This document shows positions 17,771 to 26,461 of a DNA stretch of 64,000 bases, in pieces. The stretch covers positions 35,919 to 99,918 of the forward strand of contig UQZR01000004.1 of assembly GCA_900545585.1 (NCBI GenBank), written 5' to 3'. This stretch comes from an uncultured Eubacteriales bacterium. GTDB taxonomy: Bacteria; Bacillota; Clostridia; Oscillospirales; Oscillospiraceae. Numbering within the stretch: the stretch's first letter is position 1; the number at the start of each line of letters is the position of its first letter. The position numbers and the translations under genes are program-made. The notes beneath the pieces are model-generated. The model was not told where the DNA came from. It saw only the letters and a list, made by a program, of their open reading frames with translations, and searched no databases.

Positions 17771-18121
17771 TCACACAGTGACGGAATCCACGCAGACGTT
17801 AACCGCCTTCACGGTGACGCCGGTGTTGAGACTGACCACATATTTGACCTCGCTCATAATGGAGCGGCAGACAGTGGCGATGTTGACGCCGTTCTCCACC
17901 ACGATGTGCAGCTCGATGGAAACGGTATGGTCATCGTTGTACGTGACCTTGACGCCCTTGCTCATGGCCTCCGGCCGAAGCAGATGGACCAGACCGTCCG
18001 TCATGCTGCGCTGTGCCATGCCCTTGACGCCGAAGCAGTTGGTGGCCGCCGCGCCGGTGATGGTGGTGAACACCGCATCGCTGATGGTGATCTCGCCCTG
18101 CTCAGTGGGGACTTTTATCAT
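17771..18121 (-). CDS. Asp23/Gls24 family protein
   Basis: 116 residues, the usual size. GEITISDAVFTTITGAAA opens the domain, and VTYNDDHTVSIELHIVV with the closing VKYVVSLNTGVTVKAVNV give the alternating strands of the Asp23 fold. Family members associate with the membrane and cell-envelope homeostasis. The conserved link to fakA suggests a lipid-related role. First gene of the operon. Confidence 0.87.
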   Translation of the reverse strand: MIKVPTEQGEITISDAVFTTITGAAATNCFGVKGMAQRSMTDGLVHLLRPEAMSKGVKVTYNDDHTVSIELHIVVENGVNIATVCRSIMSEVKYVVSLNTGVTVKAVNVCVDSVTV

Positions 18122-18231
18122 AGCTGACTTCCTTTCTGCGGAATACCGCCATCCGTCCCGCCGGTGCAGGGACCTGCCCGCTTGCCGCGGCGGATGACAG
18201 CAAAAATAATAAGCCCAATTTAATACGTTAT

Positions 18232-18260
18232 ATTATATACTACTTCCCGCCGGAGTACAA
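18232..18260 (-). promoter_or_regulatory. Promoter of the asp23-fakA operon
   Basis: On the minus strand TTGTAC (18260-18255), a 17-bp spacer and a perfect TATAAT (18237-18232) lie about 110 bases upstream of the Asp23 start. The -35 matches at only half the positions. Confidence 0.55.
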
Positions 18261-18310
18261 GAGAAATTTCCTGCGCCGCCTGCCGCCGCGAAAAAAGCGG
18301 TTCGAACGCG

Positions 18311-18346
18311 CAAAAAAGCGGAGAGCGGCACGATGTGCCGCTCTCC
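18311..18346 (-). terminator. Terminator of the htrA gene
   Basis: A perfect 12-bp stem, GGAGAGCGGCAC with its complement, surrounds a 3-nt loop. On the minus strand GCTTTTTTG follows, 25 bp after the htrA stop. Confidence 0.85.
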
Positions 18347-18371
18347 GTAGCCCTTACCTTCACCGCGCCGC

Positions 18372-19751
18372 TCAACCGCGGTTACCGAAGAAGTAGTTGT
18401 AGAATTCCTGCCAGTTGTCGGGCATCTGGCCGCCGTAGCTGTTGCCGCCGTTGCCGTAGCCGTAGCTGTTGTCGCTGCTCTGGCTGCTGTCATCGGAGCC
18501 GGTGGTCTGGGGCTGCGTGTCAAACGTCAGCTCCACCTCGATATACTGCCCGCCGCGGTAGACGGTGAGGGTCACGGTGTCACCGGCGCGATAACCCTTC
18601 ATAGCCGCGGACAGATCCTGACGGGAGGTCAGGGTCTTGTCGCCCATCTTGGTGATGACATCGCCCAGACGCAGACCGGCCTTGTCACCGGCGCCGCCCT
18701 CCACCACGGAGTAGACGAACACGCCCTCCGTGACGTCGATATTGAACTGTGCCGCCATCTGCTCATTCATGGTGCCGGCGGTGATGGCCATGTAGGCCTT
18801 ATCCGTCACAGCGCCGTTTTCCATGATGTCGGTGATGATGCTGCGCACGTCACTGATGGGAATGGCGAAGCCCAGGCCCTCCACCGTGGTGCTGGAGTAA
18901 GTGGAGTACTTGGCGGACACGATGCCCACCACCTCGCCGTACAGGTTCACCAGCGGGCCGCCGGAGTTGCCGGGATTGATGGAGCAGTCCACCTGGATCA
19001 TGTTGAAGGGGGTACCGTCCACGTTGATGGCGCGGTCACAGCTGGACACGATGCCCTGACTCATGGAGAACGTCAGCTCGCCCAGAGGGTTGCCGATAGC
19101 CAGCACGGTGTCGCCCACGTTGACATCCGCGCTCTCGCCCAGCGTCACGGGCTGCAGGCCGGTGGCCTCGATCTTCAGCACCGCCACATCGTAGTCGCTG
19201 TCGCCGCCGATGACGGTGGCATCATAAGTGTCGCCGTTGTACAGCGTCACCTCCACAGAGCTGGCGCCGCTGACAACATGGTAGTTGGTGACCACATAAC
19301 CGTCCTCGGTGATGATGAAGCCGCTGCCGGAGGAGGCAGTCTGGGTCTGCTGGCCGAAGATGTTGGTGCTGGTGGCAGAGCAGTTGATGGACACGGCGCT
19401 GTTCACCACGGAGGCGTACACCTCGGCAGGCTCCATCTTGGTCTGACCGTCCACGTTCTTCACCTGCACCGACACGGGCTGGCGCGAGCTCTGCTGGATG
19501 GCGGTCCTGGACGTACTGCTCCCGGCGATGGCCGCGCCGCCCCAGCCTGCCAGTCCGCCTGCCACGGCGCAGGCCAGGATCAGCGCCGTCACCTTCACGG
19601 CAGTGCGGTGGAAGAATCCCCGCTTCTTGGGAGACTCCGGCGCAGGCGCCGGTGCGCGGTCGGGGCCCGGCGCGTAGTCGTCGTGGGGCAGTTGATCCCG
19701 ATTGGTGTAGCGATACTGGTCGCTGCTTCTGAAGTCATCGTTGTAGTACAT
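18372..19751 (-). CDS. htrA: HtrA/DegP-like membrane-anchored serine protease
   Basis: 459 residues. A Pro/Asp-rich cytoplasmic N-terminus is followed by one membrane helix (about 50-76) and a trypsin-like domain. Catalytic residues are His158 (TNYHVVSG), Asp188 (DYDVAVLK) and Ser263 (NPGNSGGPL). A PDZ domain covers about 340-430 (AGLRLGDVITKMGD). The last 25 residues are Gly/Asn/Tyr-rich and end FYNYFFGNRG. It should degrade or chaperone misfolded exported proteins outside the membrane. Monocistronic, with AGGAGGT before the ATG and its own terminator. The aromatic Gly-rich tail is unusual and may contact the wall. Confidence 0.93.
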   Translation of the reverse strand: MYYNDDFRSSDQYRYTNRDQLPHDDYAPGPDRAPAPAPESPKKRGFFHRTAVKVTALILACAVAGGLAGWGGAAIAGSSTSRTAIQQSSRQPVSVQVKNVDGQTKMEPAEVYASVVNSAVSINCSATSTNIFGQQTQTASSGSGFIITEDGYVVTNYHVVSGASSVEVTLYNGDTYDATVIGGDSDYDVAVLKIEATGLQPVTLGESADVNVGDTVLAIGNPLGELTFSMSQGIVSSCDRAINVDGTPFNMIQVDCSINPGNSGGPLVNLYGEVVGIVSAKYSTYSSTTVEGLGFAIPISDVRSIITDIMENGAVTDKAYMAITAGTMNEQMAAQFNIDVTEGVFVYSVVEGGAGDKAGLRLGDVITKMGDKTLTSRQDLSAAMKGYRAGDTVTLTVYRGGQYIEVELTFDTQPQTTGSDDSSQSSDNSYGYGNGGNSYGGQMPDNWQEFYNYFFGNRG

Positions 19752-19932
19752 AAAAAATACCTCCTCTTTCGGCGGACCATATGATTTTTGATGCTTGTGG
19801 CAGCGGGAAATTCGTGGTATGATACCGCCGCCGGGAAATTTCTTTTTCTATCTTATAGGATAAGCACTTTCCTTAATTCAAGCTTTAAGTTTCCGCTGGA
19901 AATTTTAACTTTTTGAAAACGAGGTGAGACAT

Positions 19933-21519
19933 TTGCTGCGGATCGACCAACTGCGCCTGCTGCCGGACCAGCCGGAATCGGACCTGACGGCCAAGTGCGC
20001 CCGTCTGCTGCGGACAGACCCGTCGTCCCTGCGGGACCTGACGGTGCTGCGCCGCGCCATCGATGCACGGGAGGGCCTGACCTTCGTCTACACCGTGGCC
20101 GTCTCCGCTCCGCAGGAGGCCGCCCTGCTCCGCCGCTGCCGCGATAAGCGCGTCACCGCCTACGTACCGGAGCAGTACGTCCTCCCCGCCCCTGTGGCTC
20201 CGCCGGAGGTGCGCCCCATCGTGGTGGGCGCAGGCCCCGCGGGCCTGTTCGCCGCGCTGGTGCTGGCAAAATGCGGCGCCCGCCCCATCCTGCTGGAGCG
20301 CGGGCAGCCCGTGGAGCAGCGCAGTCGGGACGTGGCGCGCTTCTGGCACACCGGTCGGCTGGACACTGAGAGCAACGTCCAGTTCGGCGAGGGCGGCGCA
20401 GGCGCTTTCTCCGACGGTAAGCTGAACACCGGCACCCGCGACCTCCGCCACCGCTACATCATGGAACAGTTGGTGGCCTGCGGCGCACCGGGGAGCATCC
20501 TCACCGACGCCCTGCCTCATGTAGGCACCGACAAGCTCCATATTGCCCTGCGGAACCTGCGCCAGCAGCTGCTGGACGCCGGTGCGGACATCCGCTTCGG
20601 TGCGCGGCTGGAGGGCTTCACCGCACAGGGCGGGGCCTTGACTGCCATCACCTGTCGGCAAGGAGATTCCCTTTACACCGTTCCCGCCCAGCGGCTGATT
20701 CTGGCTCTGGGCCACAGCGCGCGGGACACCTTTGAGACGCTGTATGGATCCGGCCTCGCCATGGAGCCCAAGCCCTTCGCCATGGGCGTCCGCATCGAGC
20801 ACCGCCAGTCGGCGGTGGACGCCGCCCGCTACCGGCAGCTGGCGGGCCATCCCGCTCTGCCGCCTGCCACCTATAAGCTGTCCTGCCACCTGCCCAACGG
20901 CCGCAGCGCCTTTTCCTTCTGCGTCTGCCCGGGCGGGCAGGTGGTGGCCGCCGCCTCGGAGGAACAGCGCGTCGTCACAAACGGTATGAGCGAGTACGCC
21001 CGTGACCGTGAGAACATCAACGGCGCCCTGCTGGTAAACGTCACACCCGCCGATTTCCCCGATGGGCATCCTCTTGCCGGCATCCGGCTTCAGCGGCAGC
21101 TGGAGGACGCCGCCTTCGCCTTGGGCGGCGGCGATTACCGCGCCCCCTGCCAGCGGGTGGGCGACTTTCTGGCGGGCCGCCCCTCCACCGGTGCAGGTAC
21201 CGTGCAGCCCAGCTACCTGCCCGGCGTCACCTACACCGACCTGCGGCGCTGCCTGCCCGCCTTCATCAGCGAAACGCTGGCCCTGGCTCTGCCGGAGCTT
21301 GGCCGGAAGCTGCGGGGCTACGACGACCCCGACGCCCTGCTTACCGGCATCGAGACCCGCTCCTCATCGCCGGTACGGCTGGTGCGGGATGACCGATACG
21401 AGTCCAATATTCGCGGCGTGTACCCCTGCGGCGAGGGGGCCGGCTATGCCGGCGGCATCCTCTCCGCCGCTGCTGACGGTATGCGCTGCGCCGAAAAATT
21501 GCTGGAGGTATACCGATGA
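19933..21519 (+). CDS. FAD-dependent oxidoreductase (YdiU/NAD(FAD)-utilising type)
   Basis: I place the start at the TTG at 19933, six bases after GAGGTG. A GTG at 19924 would overlap that ribosome site. The 528-residue product begins LRIDQLRL, as relatives do. An N-terminal ferredoxin-like domain (about 1-85) precedes the FAD motif VVGAGPAGLFAALVLA. NVQFGEGGAGAFSDGKLNTG and the C-terminal YPCGEGAGYAGGILSAAADG are signatures of this uncharacterised flavoprotein family. The substrate is unknown. It overlaps the next gene by 4 bp, so the two products are made together. Confidence 0.85.
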   Translation: MLRIDQLRLLPDQPESDLTAKCARLLRTDPSSLRDLTVLRRAIDAREGLTFVYTVAVSAPQEAALLRRCRDKRVTAYVPEQYVLPAPVAPPEVRPIVVGAGPAGLFAALVLAKCGARPILLERGQPVEQRSRDVARFWHTGRLDTESNVQFGEGGAGAFSDGKLNTGTRDLRHRYIMEQLVACGAPGSILTDALPHVGTDKLHIALRNLRQQLLDAGADIRFGARLEGFTAQGGALTAITCRQGDSLYTVPAQRLILALGHSARDTFETLYGSGLAMEPKPFAMGVRIEHRQSAVDAARYRQLAGHPALPPATYKLSCHLPNGRSAFSFCVCPGGQVVAAASEEQRVVTNGMSEYARDRENINGALLVNVTPADFPDGHPLAGIRLQRQLEDAAFALGGGDYRAPCQRVGDFLAGRPSTGAGTVQPSYLPGVTYTDLRRCLPAFISETLALALPELGRKLRGYDDPDALLTGIETRSSSPVRLVRDDRYESNIRGVYPCGEGAGYAGGILSAAADGMRCAEKLLEVYR

Positions 21520-22481
21520 AAAAGCTTGCTGTACTCGGAGATTTTCTGGAGCCGCATCACCATGCGCAGATCGACAGCACCGCGGCACGCTGCGGCTTTG
21601 CCGTGGACTATTATCCCGACGGCCACGTGCCTGCGGAGCTGGCCGGACAGTACGAGGTGCTGTATGGCATGCCGGATCGCGCCGCCCTCAGGACCTTCAC
21701 CGGCCTGAAGTGGTTCTGCGGCAACTTCGCCGGTGTGGATGCCTATCTGGATGACGCCCTCTACCCTTCCCCCGACGTGATCCTGACCAACTCCTCCGGT
21801 GCCTACGGCGTCACCATCGCCGAACACCTCATCATGGTCACACTGATGCTGCTGCGCCACGCTTCCGCCTACGTGCTGGAGGCCGCCGCCCACCGCTGGG
21901 GCCCCGTCCTGCCCATGCGTTCCATCATGGGCAGCACCATCACCGTGGTGGGCACCGGCGACATCGGCACCGAGTTCGCCCGCCGCGCCAAGGCTATGGG
22001 CGCCAAGTCCATTCGCGGCGTCCGCCGCACCATGAAGCCCGCCGACCCCGCCTTTGACAGCGTCCATACCCATGACCAGCTGGAGTCCCTTCTGCCGGAC
22101 ACCGATCTGCTGGTGCTGGCCCTGCCCTCCACACCGGACACCATCGGCTTCCTGTCCCGCCGGCGCATCGCCCTGCTGCCCAAGACCGCCTTCGTCATCA
22201 ATGTGGGCCGCGGCAGCGCCATCGACCAGCCCGCGCTGGTGGACGCCCTGAACGCCGGGCAGTTGGCCGGCGCGGCACTGGACGTGTTCGTGCAGGAGCC
22301 CATCCCCGACGGCGACCCCATCTGGGACGCCAAGAACCTCCTGCTGACGCCTCACGTCTCCGGCCAGCTGAGCCTGGGCTATACGCGGGATAAGAATGTG
22401 GCCCTGTTCTGCGAGGATCTGGAGAATTACGCCGCCGGCCGTCCTCTGGCCCGCTACGTCGACCGCAAGATCGGCTATTGA
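21516..22481 (+). CDS. D-2-hydroxyacid dehydrogenase family protein
   Basis: 321 residues. VVGTGDIGTEFARRAKAMG is the NAD-binding Rossmann motif. NVGRGSAIDQPALVDAL contains the conserved Arg region, and the usual C-terminal His position falls in LLTPHVSGQ. The catalytic-domain N-terminus is typical of PGDH-like reductases. It probably interconverts a 2-oxoacid and a D-2-hydroxyacid; the substrate is not predictable. Its ATG overlaps the preceding stop (ATGA), making a two-gene operon with the flavoprotein. Confidence 0.88.
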   Translation: MKKLAVLGDFLEPHHHAQIDSTAARCGFAVDYYPDGHVPAELAGQYEVLYGMPDRAALRTFTGLKWFCGNFAGVDAYLDDALYPSPDVILTNSSGAYGVTIAEHLIMVTLMLLRHASAYVLEAAAHRWGPVLPMRSIMGSTITVVGTGDIGTEFARRAKAMGAKSIRGVRRTMKPADPAFDSVHTHDQLESLLPDTDLLVLALPSTPDTIGFLSRRRIALLPKTAFVINVGRGSAIDQPALVDALNAGQLAGAALDVFVQEPIPDGDPIWDAKNLLLTPHVSGQLSLGYTRDKNVALFCEDLENYAAGRPLARYVDRKIGY

Positions 22482-22497
22482 CGTACATACGATAGAA

Positions 22498-22536
22498 AGA
22501 GCCACCCGCAGTCGTAAGACTGCGGGTGGCTCTTTG
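22498..22536. terminator. Bidirectional terminator between two convergent genes
   Basis: A stem of about 15 bp (AGAGCCACCCGCAGTC with its complement around GTAA) has A residues before it and TTT after it. It serves the dehydrogenase on the plus strand and could serve yitT on the minus strand. Confidence 0.85.
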
Positions 22537-22541
22537 CTCTC

Positions 22542-23408
22542 TCACAACCCATTGGGAGTGTTGACGCCGAAGCCCTCGCCCAGGATCTCATAGGCATCGC
22601 ACACGATGATAAAGGCGTCGGGGTCCGCCTGCTTGACGATGGACTTGATGGCCACGATCTGAGCGCGGCTGAAGGCGCACAGGATCACGTTCTTTGCCTT
22701 GCCGCTGTATCCGCCCCGCCCCTCCAGCAGCGTCACGCCGCGGTCCAGCTCCAGCAGCTTGGCGGTGATCTCCTCATACCGTTCGGAAATGATGTAGGCC
22801 ATTTTGGCACCGTTGCCGCCGTAGACCACGCGGTCCATCACCTTGGAGATGATGAACAGTGCCACCATGGCGTACAACGCCTGGGTCAGGTCGCGGAACA
22901 CCGCGGCGTAGGACACCACCACGATGGTATCGATGGCCAGACACAGCGTGCCGATGGACAGTCCCGGCAGCTTCAGCTTCAGAAGCCGCGCCGCCAGCTC
23001 CGTGCCGCCGGTGGTAGCGCTGTACCGCAGCATCAGACCGCAGCCCAGGCCCACGATGACGCCGCCGTAGACCGCCGCCAGCATGGGCTCCATGGGCCGA
23101 AATGTATACACACCGGCCAGCAGATCGATCATGCCGGAGCTCACCAGCGTGGCGTACAGCGTGGCGTACAGCCAGTGCCGCCCCACCTTGGTCCAGCTCA
23201 GGAGAAACAACGGCAGGTTCAGCACGATAATGGCCACGCCGATGGGGATCTGAGGAATGAAGAAATTAATGATCTGCGCCACGCCGGTGAAGCCGCCCAC
23301 GCTGAGGTGGTTGGGGTCGAAGCACCAGTTGAAGCCCACGGCGTACAGCGCGCAGGCCAGCGTGATCATGGCGTACTGCGCAGCGATGCTCTTGATCTTT
23401 CCGGTCAT
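22542..23408 (-). CDS. YitT family membrane protein (DUF161/DUF2179)
   Basis: 288 residues from the ATG at 23408 with GAAAGGA upstream; 12 more codons are open but lack a site. Five or so membrane helices fill about 10-200, with GFNWCFDPNHLSVGGFTG typical of the family and RYSATTGGTELAAR mid-protein. A C-terminal soluble DUF2179 domain (about 205-288) contains TLLEGRGGYSGKAKNVIL. The family is widespread in Firmicutes; its transport function is unproven. It ends 5 bp from the convergent terminator. Confidence 0.88.
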   Translation of the reverse strand: MTGKIKSIAAQYAMITLACALYAVGFNWCFDPNHLSVGGFTGVAQIINFFIPQIPIGVAIIVLNLPLFLLSWTKVGRHWLYATLYATLVSSGMIDLLAGVYTFRPMEPMLAAVYGGVIVGLGCGLMLRYSATTGGTELAARLLKLKLPGLSIGTLCLAIDTIVVVSYAAVFRDLTQALYAMVALFIISKVMDRVVYGGNGAKMAYIISERYEEITAKLLELDRGVTLLEGRGGYSGKAKNVILCAFSRAQIVAIKSIVKQADPDAFIIVCDAYEILGEGFGVNTPNGL

Positions 23409-23500
23409 AAACAGCGTCCTTTCTTTCCTCTCATGAAAATGCATATACAGTATACTATGCAGAACGCTGTTTGTCTACTGCCGTTTATTCCACCACCGGC

Positions 23501-23543
23501 GGGGGAAAAACGAAAAGCGCATCCGCTTCCGCGGATGCGCTTT
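23501..23543 (-). terminator. Terminator of the MATE exporter gene
   Basis: A 13-bp stem, AAAGCGCATCCGC with its complement around a 4-nt loop, is followed on the minus strand by TCGTTTTTCC. It starts 10 bp after the stop. Confidence 0.82.
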
Positions 23544-23552
23544 CGGCTGCGC

Positions 23553-24956
23553 TCACTTATGATGTCCCAGATGGAAGTGGTGATGGTGCTTGTGGCCCTC
23601 CCCCTCCGGCTGGGGATCGAATCCGTCCTGCCAGTTGGAAAGCAGGAAGTAGAACAGGTAGATCACCGAGCTGATGGCCCATGTGATGGGATAGGCCCAG
23701 TAGACGTAGACGATCTCGTGCCGCCACTGCATCATCACGGTGATGTAGAGGATGCGGAACACGCACCACACGCCCAGCATGATGGACATGGGCACGAAGG
23801 CTTTGCCCGCGCCGCGGCACACGCTGGCAATGGCGTGGGAGAATGCCAGCAGGCAGTAGAACAGGCAGATGATCCGTGTCTCCAGCACGCCCAGCTCAAT
23901 GACCTCCGGGGTACGGGAGAACAGCCGCACCAGCCACGGCGCCGCCAGATAGGTGGCGATACCGATAAGCTCGGCGATGATAGCCGCCGCCGCGATGCCG
24001 AAGATGGCGCCCTTTCTGGCACGGGGCTTCATACCCGCGCCCAGATTCTGGCCCACATAGGTGGTGATGGCCATGGTGAAGCTGGTGACGGGCAGGAACG
24101 CGAAGCCCTCGATCTTGGAATACGCGCCGTAGGCCGCCGTGGCCATCTTGCCGAAGGAGTTGATGTTGGTCTGCACCACCACGTTGGCAAGGCCGATCAC
24201 GGAGTTCTGGATACCGGCGGGCAGGCCGTAGCGCAGGATCTCCCGCAGCAGCGGGCCGTCCAACCGCAGGGCCGACAGCTTCAGCTGATAGATGGTGCCC
24301 TTCTTGGCCAGATGGATGACGCACAGCACGGCGCTGAGCGCCTGGGAGATGATGGTGGCCAGCGCCGCGGACCACACGCCCCACCGCAGCACCGCCACGA
24401 ACAGCAGGTCCAGGATCACATTGGTCACGGACGAGACGATCAGGAAGTACAGAGGCCGCTTGCTGTCGCCCAGAGCGTTCATGATGCCGGTAAAGGTGTT
24501 GTACATCACACCCGCGCCCACACCGGCGAAGTAGCACCGGAAGTAGCCGATGGCATCGGGCAGCACCTCGGGATCCGTGTCCATCCACAGCAGCAGCGTA
24601 GGGGTGAACAGTACGCCGATGACGGTGAGGATCAGGCTGCTGATGAGGCCCAGCAGCACGGCGGTGTGGACGGTTCGGGACACCTTGTCGTAGTCCCCTG
24701 CGCCGAAATAGCGGGCGATGGCCACGCCCACGCCGCTGGCGGCGCCGGCGAAGAAGCTGATAAGCAGGAAGATCAGGGGGCCGGAGGCGCTGACGGCGGC
24801 CAGCGCGTTGTCGCCCAGGAAGTTGCTGACGATCAGAGAGTCGGCGGTGTTGTACAGCTGCTGAAACAGCTGGCTCAGGAAAACGGGAATGGCGAATCCG
24901 GCGATGAGCCGCCAGGGCACGCCGTGGGTCATGTCTTTGGTGGTGGCAGAGGCCAA
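23553..24956 (-). CDS. MATE family multidrug efflux transporter
   Basis: 467 residues with twelve predicted membrane helices and a His-rich cytoplasmic tail (GEGHKHHHHFHLGHHK). TADSLIVSNFLG and AAASGVGVAIARYFGAGD are typical of the MATE/DinF family. The start is TTG at 24956: AAGGAG lies 10 bases upstream, whereas the internal ATG eight codons later has no site. It would export cationic drugs or metabolites using a Na+ or H+ gradient. The poly-His tail suggests metal binding or sensing. A structured leader of about 190 bases precedes it. Confidence 0.9.
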   Translation of the reverse strand: MASATTKDMTHGVPWRLIAGFAIPVFLSQLFQQLYNTADSLIVSNFLGDNALAAVSASGPLIFLLISFFAGAASGVGVAIARYFGAGDYDKVSRTVHTAVLLGLISSLILTVIGVLFTPTLLLWMDTDPEVLPDAIGYFRCYFAGVGAGVMYNTFTGIMNALGDSKRPLYFLIVSSVTNVILDLLFVAVLRWGVWSAALATIISQALSAVLCVIHLAKKGTIYQLKLSALRLDGPLLREILRYGLPAGIQNSVIGLANVVVQTNINSFGKMATAAYGAYSKIEGFAFLPVTSFTMAITTYVGQNLGAGMKPRARKGAIFGIAAAAIIAELIGIATYLAAPWLVRLFSRTPEVIELGVLETRIICLFYCLLAFSHAIASVCRGAGKAFVPMSIMLGVWCVFRILYITVMMQWRHEIVYVYWAYPITWAISSVIYLFYFLLSNWQDGFDPQPEGEGHKHHHHFHLGHHK

Positions 24957-25147
24957 GAGGACTGCACTCCTTTCAAGATGAGGTGACAGCGGCGTTCAGA
25001 GCCGATAAATGGCCCCGACTGCCGGGGAGCGGTCGGGGTCTGGGTCGTTTGGAGATGCCGTCAGTTGGCAGGGGCAACCATGTCAACTGATGGTAAATAT
25101 GCCTGATGCCATGCGGCTTTCACCGCATGGCATCGTTCAGGCTTTTC
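24957..25147 (-). other. Structured leader between tRNA-Ser and the MATE gene
   Basis: No gene here. Visible structures are a stem pairing CCCCGAC with GTCGGGG (25013-25038), a 7-bp repeat TCAGTTG/CAACTGA (25061-25090), and a stem ATGCCATGCGG/CCGCATGGCAT (25105-25133) just downstream of the tRNA. The last could end tRNA transcription, though its U-tract is weak. I cannot match the leader to a known riboswitch by eye. Confidence 0.35.
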
Positions 25148-25239
25148 TGGCGCAGTGGGAGGGATTCGAACCCTCGTGCCGCTTTTGACGACAACACGAT
25201 TTCCAGTCGTGCTCGTTATGACCTCTTCGATACCACTGC
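25148..25239 (-). tRNA. tRNA-Ser (anticodon GGA)
   Basis: 92 bases read on the minus strand. The acceptor stem GCAGTGG pairs with CCACTGC, followed by G and an encoded CCA. The anticodon stem and loop CACGACTGGAAATCGTG gives anticodon GGA. A long variable arm (around TTGTCGTCAAAAGCGGC) identifies a class II serine tRNA. GGTTCGAATCC is the T loop. It decodes UCC and UCU. Confidence 0.93.
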
Positions 25240-25384
25240 AAATATTCAGTTCTGTGACGAACAGCATTACTTATTATAGCAAAAAAACTGTCCTTGTCAA
25301 GAAGTAATTCCTGCAAAACTCCGTTTTTTCGCACAGGCAGGCGGTAGAAGGGCCAAGAGCCCCTCCACCGCCTGCCGTGATCCC

Positions 25385-25561
25385 TCAGTGCAGCATGGAT
25401 GTGACAGTCACCAGCGCCGAGTCCAGTGTATTTCCCACCCGCTGCATGGCCTTGCCCACAACGGTTTTTCTGGGCTTCGGGTAGGGACGCGCCGCCATAT
25501 CCACCGCCGCGCCGGCTACCATGCCGACGCAGACGCCCCGCAGAAATGCGGTCAAGTTCAT
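25385..25561 (-). CDS. Small single-helix membrane protein
   Basis: 58 residues from the ATG at 25561, preceded by AAAGGAGTGAGG, an excellent ribosome site that makes this short gene credible. Residues about 4-26 form one glycine-containing membrane helix, followed by a basic Pro/Arg/Lys stretch and an amphipathic end resembling small YtxH-like proteins. Function unknown. A GC-rich hairpin without a U-tract (25335-25376, GGCAGGCGGT with its complement) lies just downstream. Confidence 0.65.
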   Translation of the reverse strand: MNLTAFLRGVCVGMVAGAAVDMAARPYPKPRKTVVGKAMQRVGNTLDSALVTVTSMLH

Positions 25562-25630
25562 CTTTACCTCACTCCTTTTCCGTACAGCACCAGTATCTCC
25601 CGCCGCCGCGAAAAAAACACGCGGTGTTTC

Positions 25631-25660
25631 TTGCCAAATCGCCCCCAAGCGCGGTATAAT
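25631..25660 (+). promoter_or_regulatory. Promoter of the OMPDC-like/phosphatase/YgiQ run
   Basis: TTGCCA, an 18-bp spacer and a perfect TATAAT lie 42 bases before the next ATG. The same TTGCCA-18-TATAAT layout recurs at 39194-39223. Confidence 0.75.
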
Positions 25661-25702
25661 AACATTTAATGTATTTTTATTGCGGAAAAGGAGGACCCCT
25701 GT

Positions 25703-26461
25703 ATGTCCGTTACCGATTTGCAGCAGCGCATCCGGCAGAAAAAGACGCCCCTGGCCCTGGGCCTGCGTCCGGAGCTGGAGAAGCTCAGTCCCAAAATTCT
25801 GAAAAACTTCACCGATATGTTCGGCCCGGGCAGCATGGCGGAGGCGGAAGCCCTGCGCTATCACGGCACCACCCTGCTGGACGCGGCGGCGGAGACGCTT
25901 CCCGCCGTGATGCTCCACGGCGCCAGCTACCTGCGCTGCGGCATGATGGGCGCGGACGTGCTGTCCAACCTCATCAGCGCCGCCCACGCCAAGGGTCTGT
26001 ACGTCATTCTGGGTATCGGTGCGGAGGAGCCCGCCCTGTGGCAGGGCTACGGCGCCGACGCCATCACCGTGGATCCCTACATGGGCAGCGACTGCTGCGA
26101 TGCCGGCGAGCAGGCGGTGTTCGCCCTGGTGCGTACCTGCAACAAGAGCGGTGGTGAGGTGCAGCGTCTCATGGCCGGTGACCGGCCGCTGTACCTGGCG
26201 GTGGCAGATCAGATGGCCCGCCACGGTGCGTCGCTGGTGGTGGGCACCGGCTACCGGCTGGACATCCGCGATGTCCGGCGGCAGTGCCCCAAGTCCTTCC
26301 TGCTGCTGCCGGAGTGCGACGGCGAGAATGCCGTCCCCGCCTTCGACGAGTACGGCCACGGCGCCATGCTGGTGGACTTCGATCTGCAATACGCGGAGGA
26401 ACCGGCGCAGGCCGTGCCTGCCGCCGCGCAGCTGCTGAAGCAGTGGGTGACAGTGGTATGA
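25703..26461 (+). CDS. Degenerate OMP-decarboxylase-like (PyrF type 2) protein
   Basis: 252 residues. ADAITVDPYMGSDC and AVFALVRTCNKSGGEVQRL align with the conserved blocks of type 2 orotidine-5-phosphate decarboxylase. However, the early GLDP motif reads GLRP. The catalytic DxKxxD segment that should follow the VIAD strand is replaced by VILGIGAEEPALWQGYG. The protein is also shorter than the usual roughly 300 residues. It is therefore unlikely to decarboxylate OMP and may bind another phosphorylated ligand. The gene has a good promoter and a GGAGG site and overlaps the phosphatase gene by 4 bp, so it is expressed rather than decayed. Confidence 0.7.
   Translation: MSVTDLQQRIRQKKTPLALGLRPELEKLSPKILKNFTDMFGPGSMAEAEALRYHGTTLLDAAAETLPAVMLHGASYLRCGMMGADVLSNLISAAHAKGLYVILGIGAEEPALWQGYGADAITVDPYMGSDCCDAGEQAVFALVRTCNKSGGEVQRLMAGDRPLYLAVADQMARHGASLVVGTGYRLDIRDVRRQCPKSFLLLPECDGENAVPAFDEYGHGAMLVDFDLQYAEEPAQAVPAAAQLLKQWVTVV

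Noticed and set aside
19924..19932. GTG start for the FAD oxidoreductase
   Set aside because: The GTG is part of the GAGGTG ribosome site. The TTG at 19933 is correctly spaced and gives the family's usual N-terminus.
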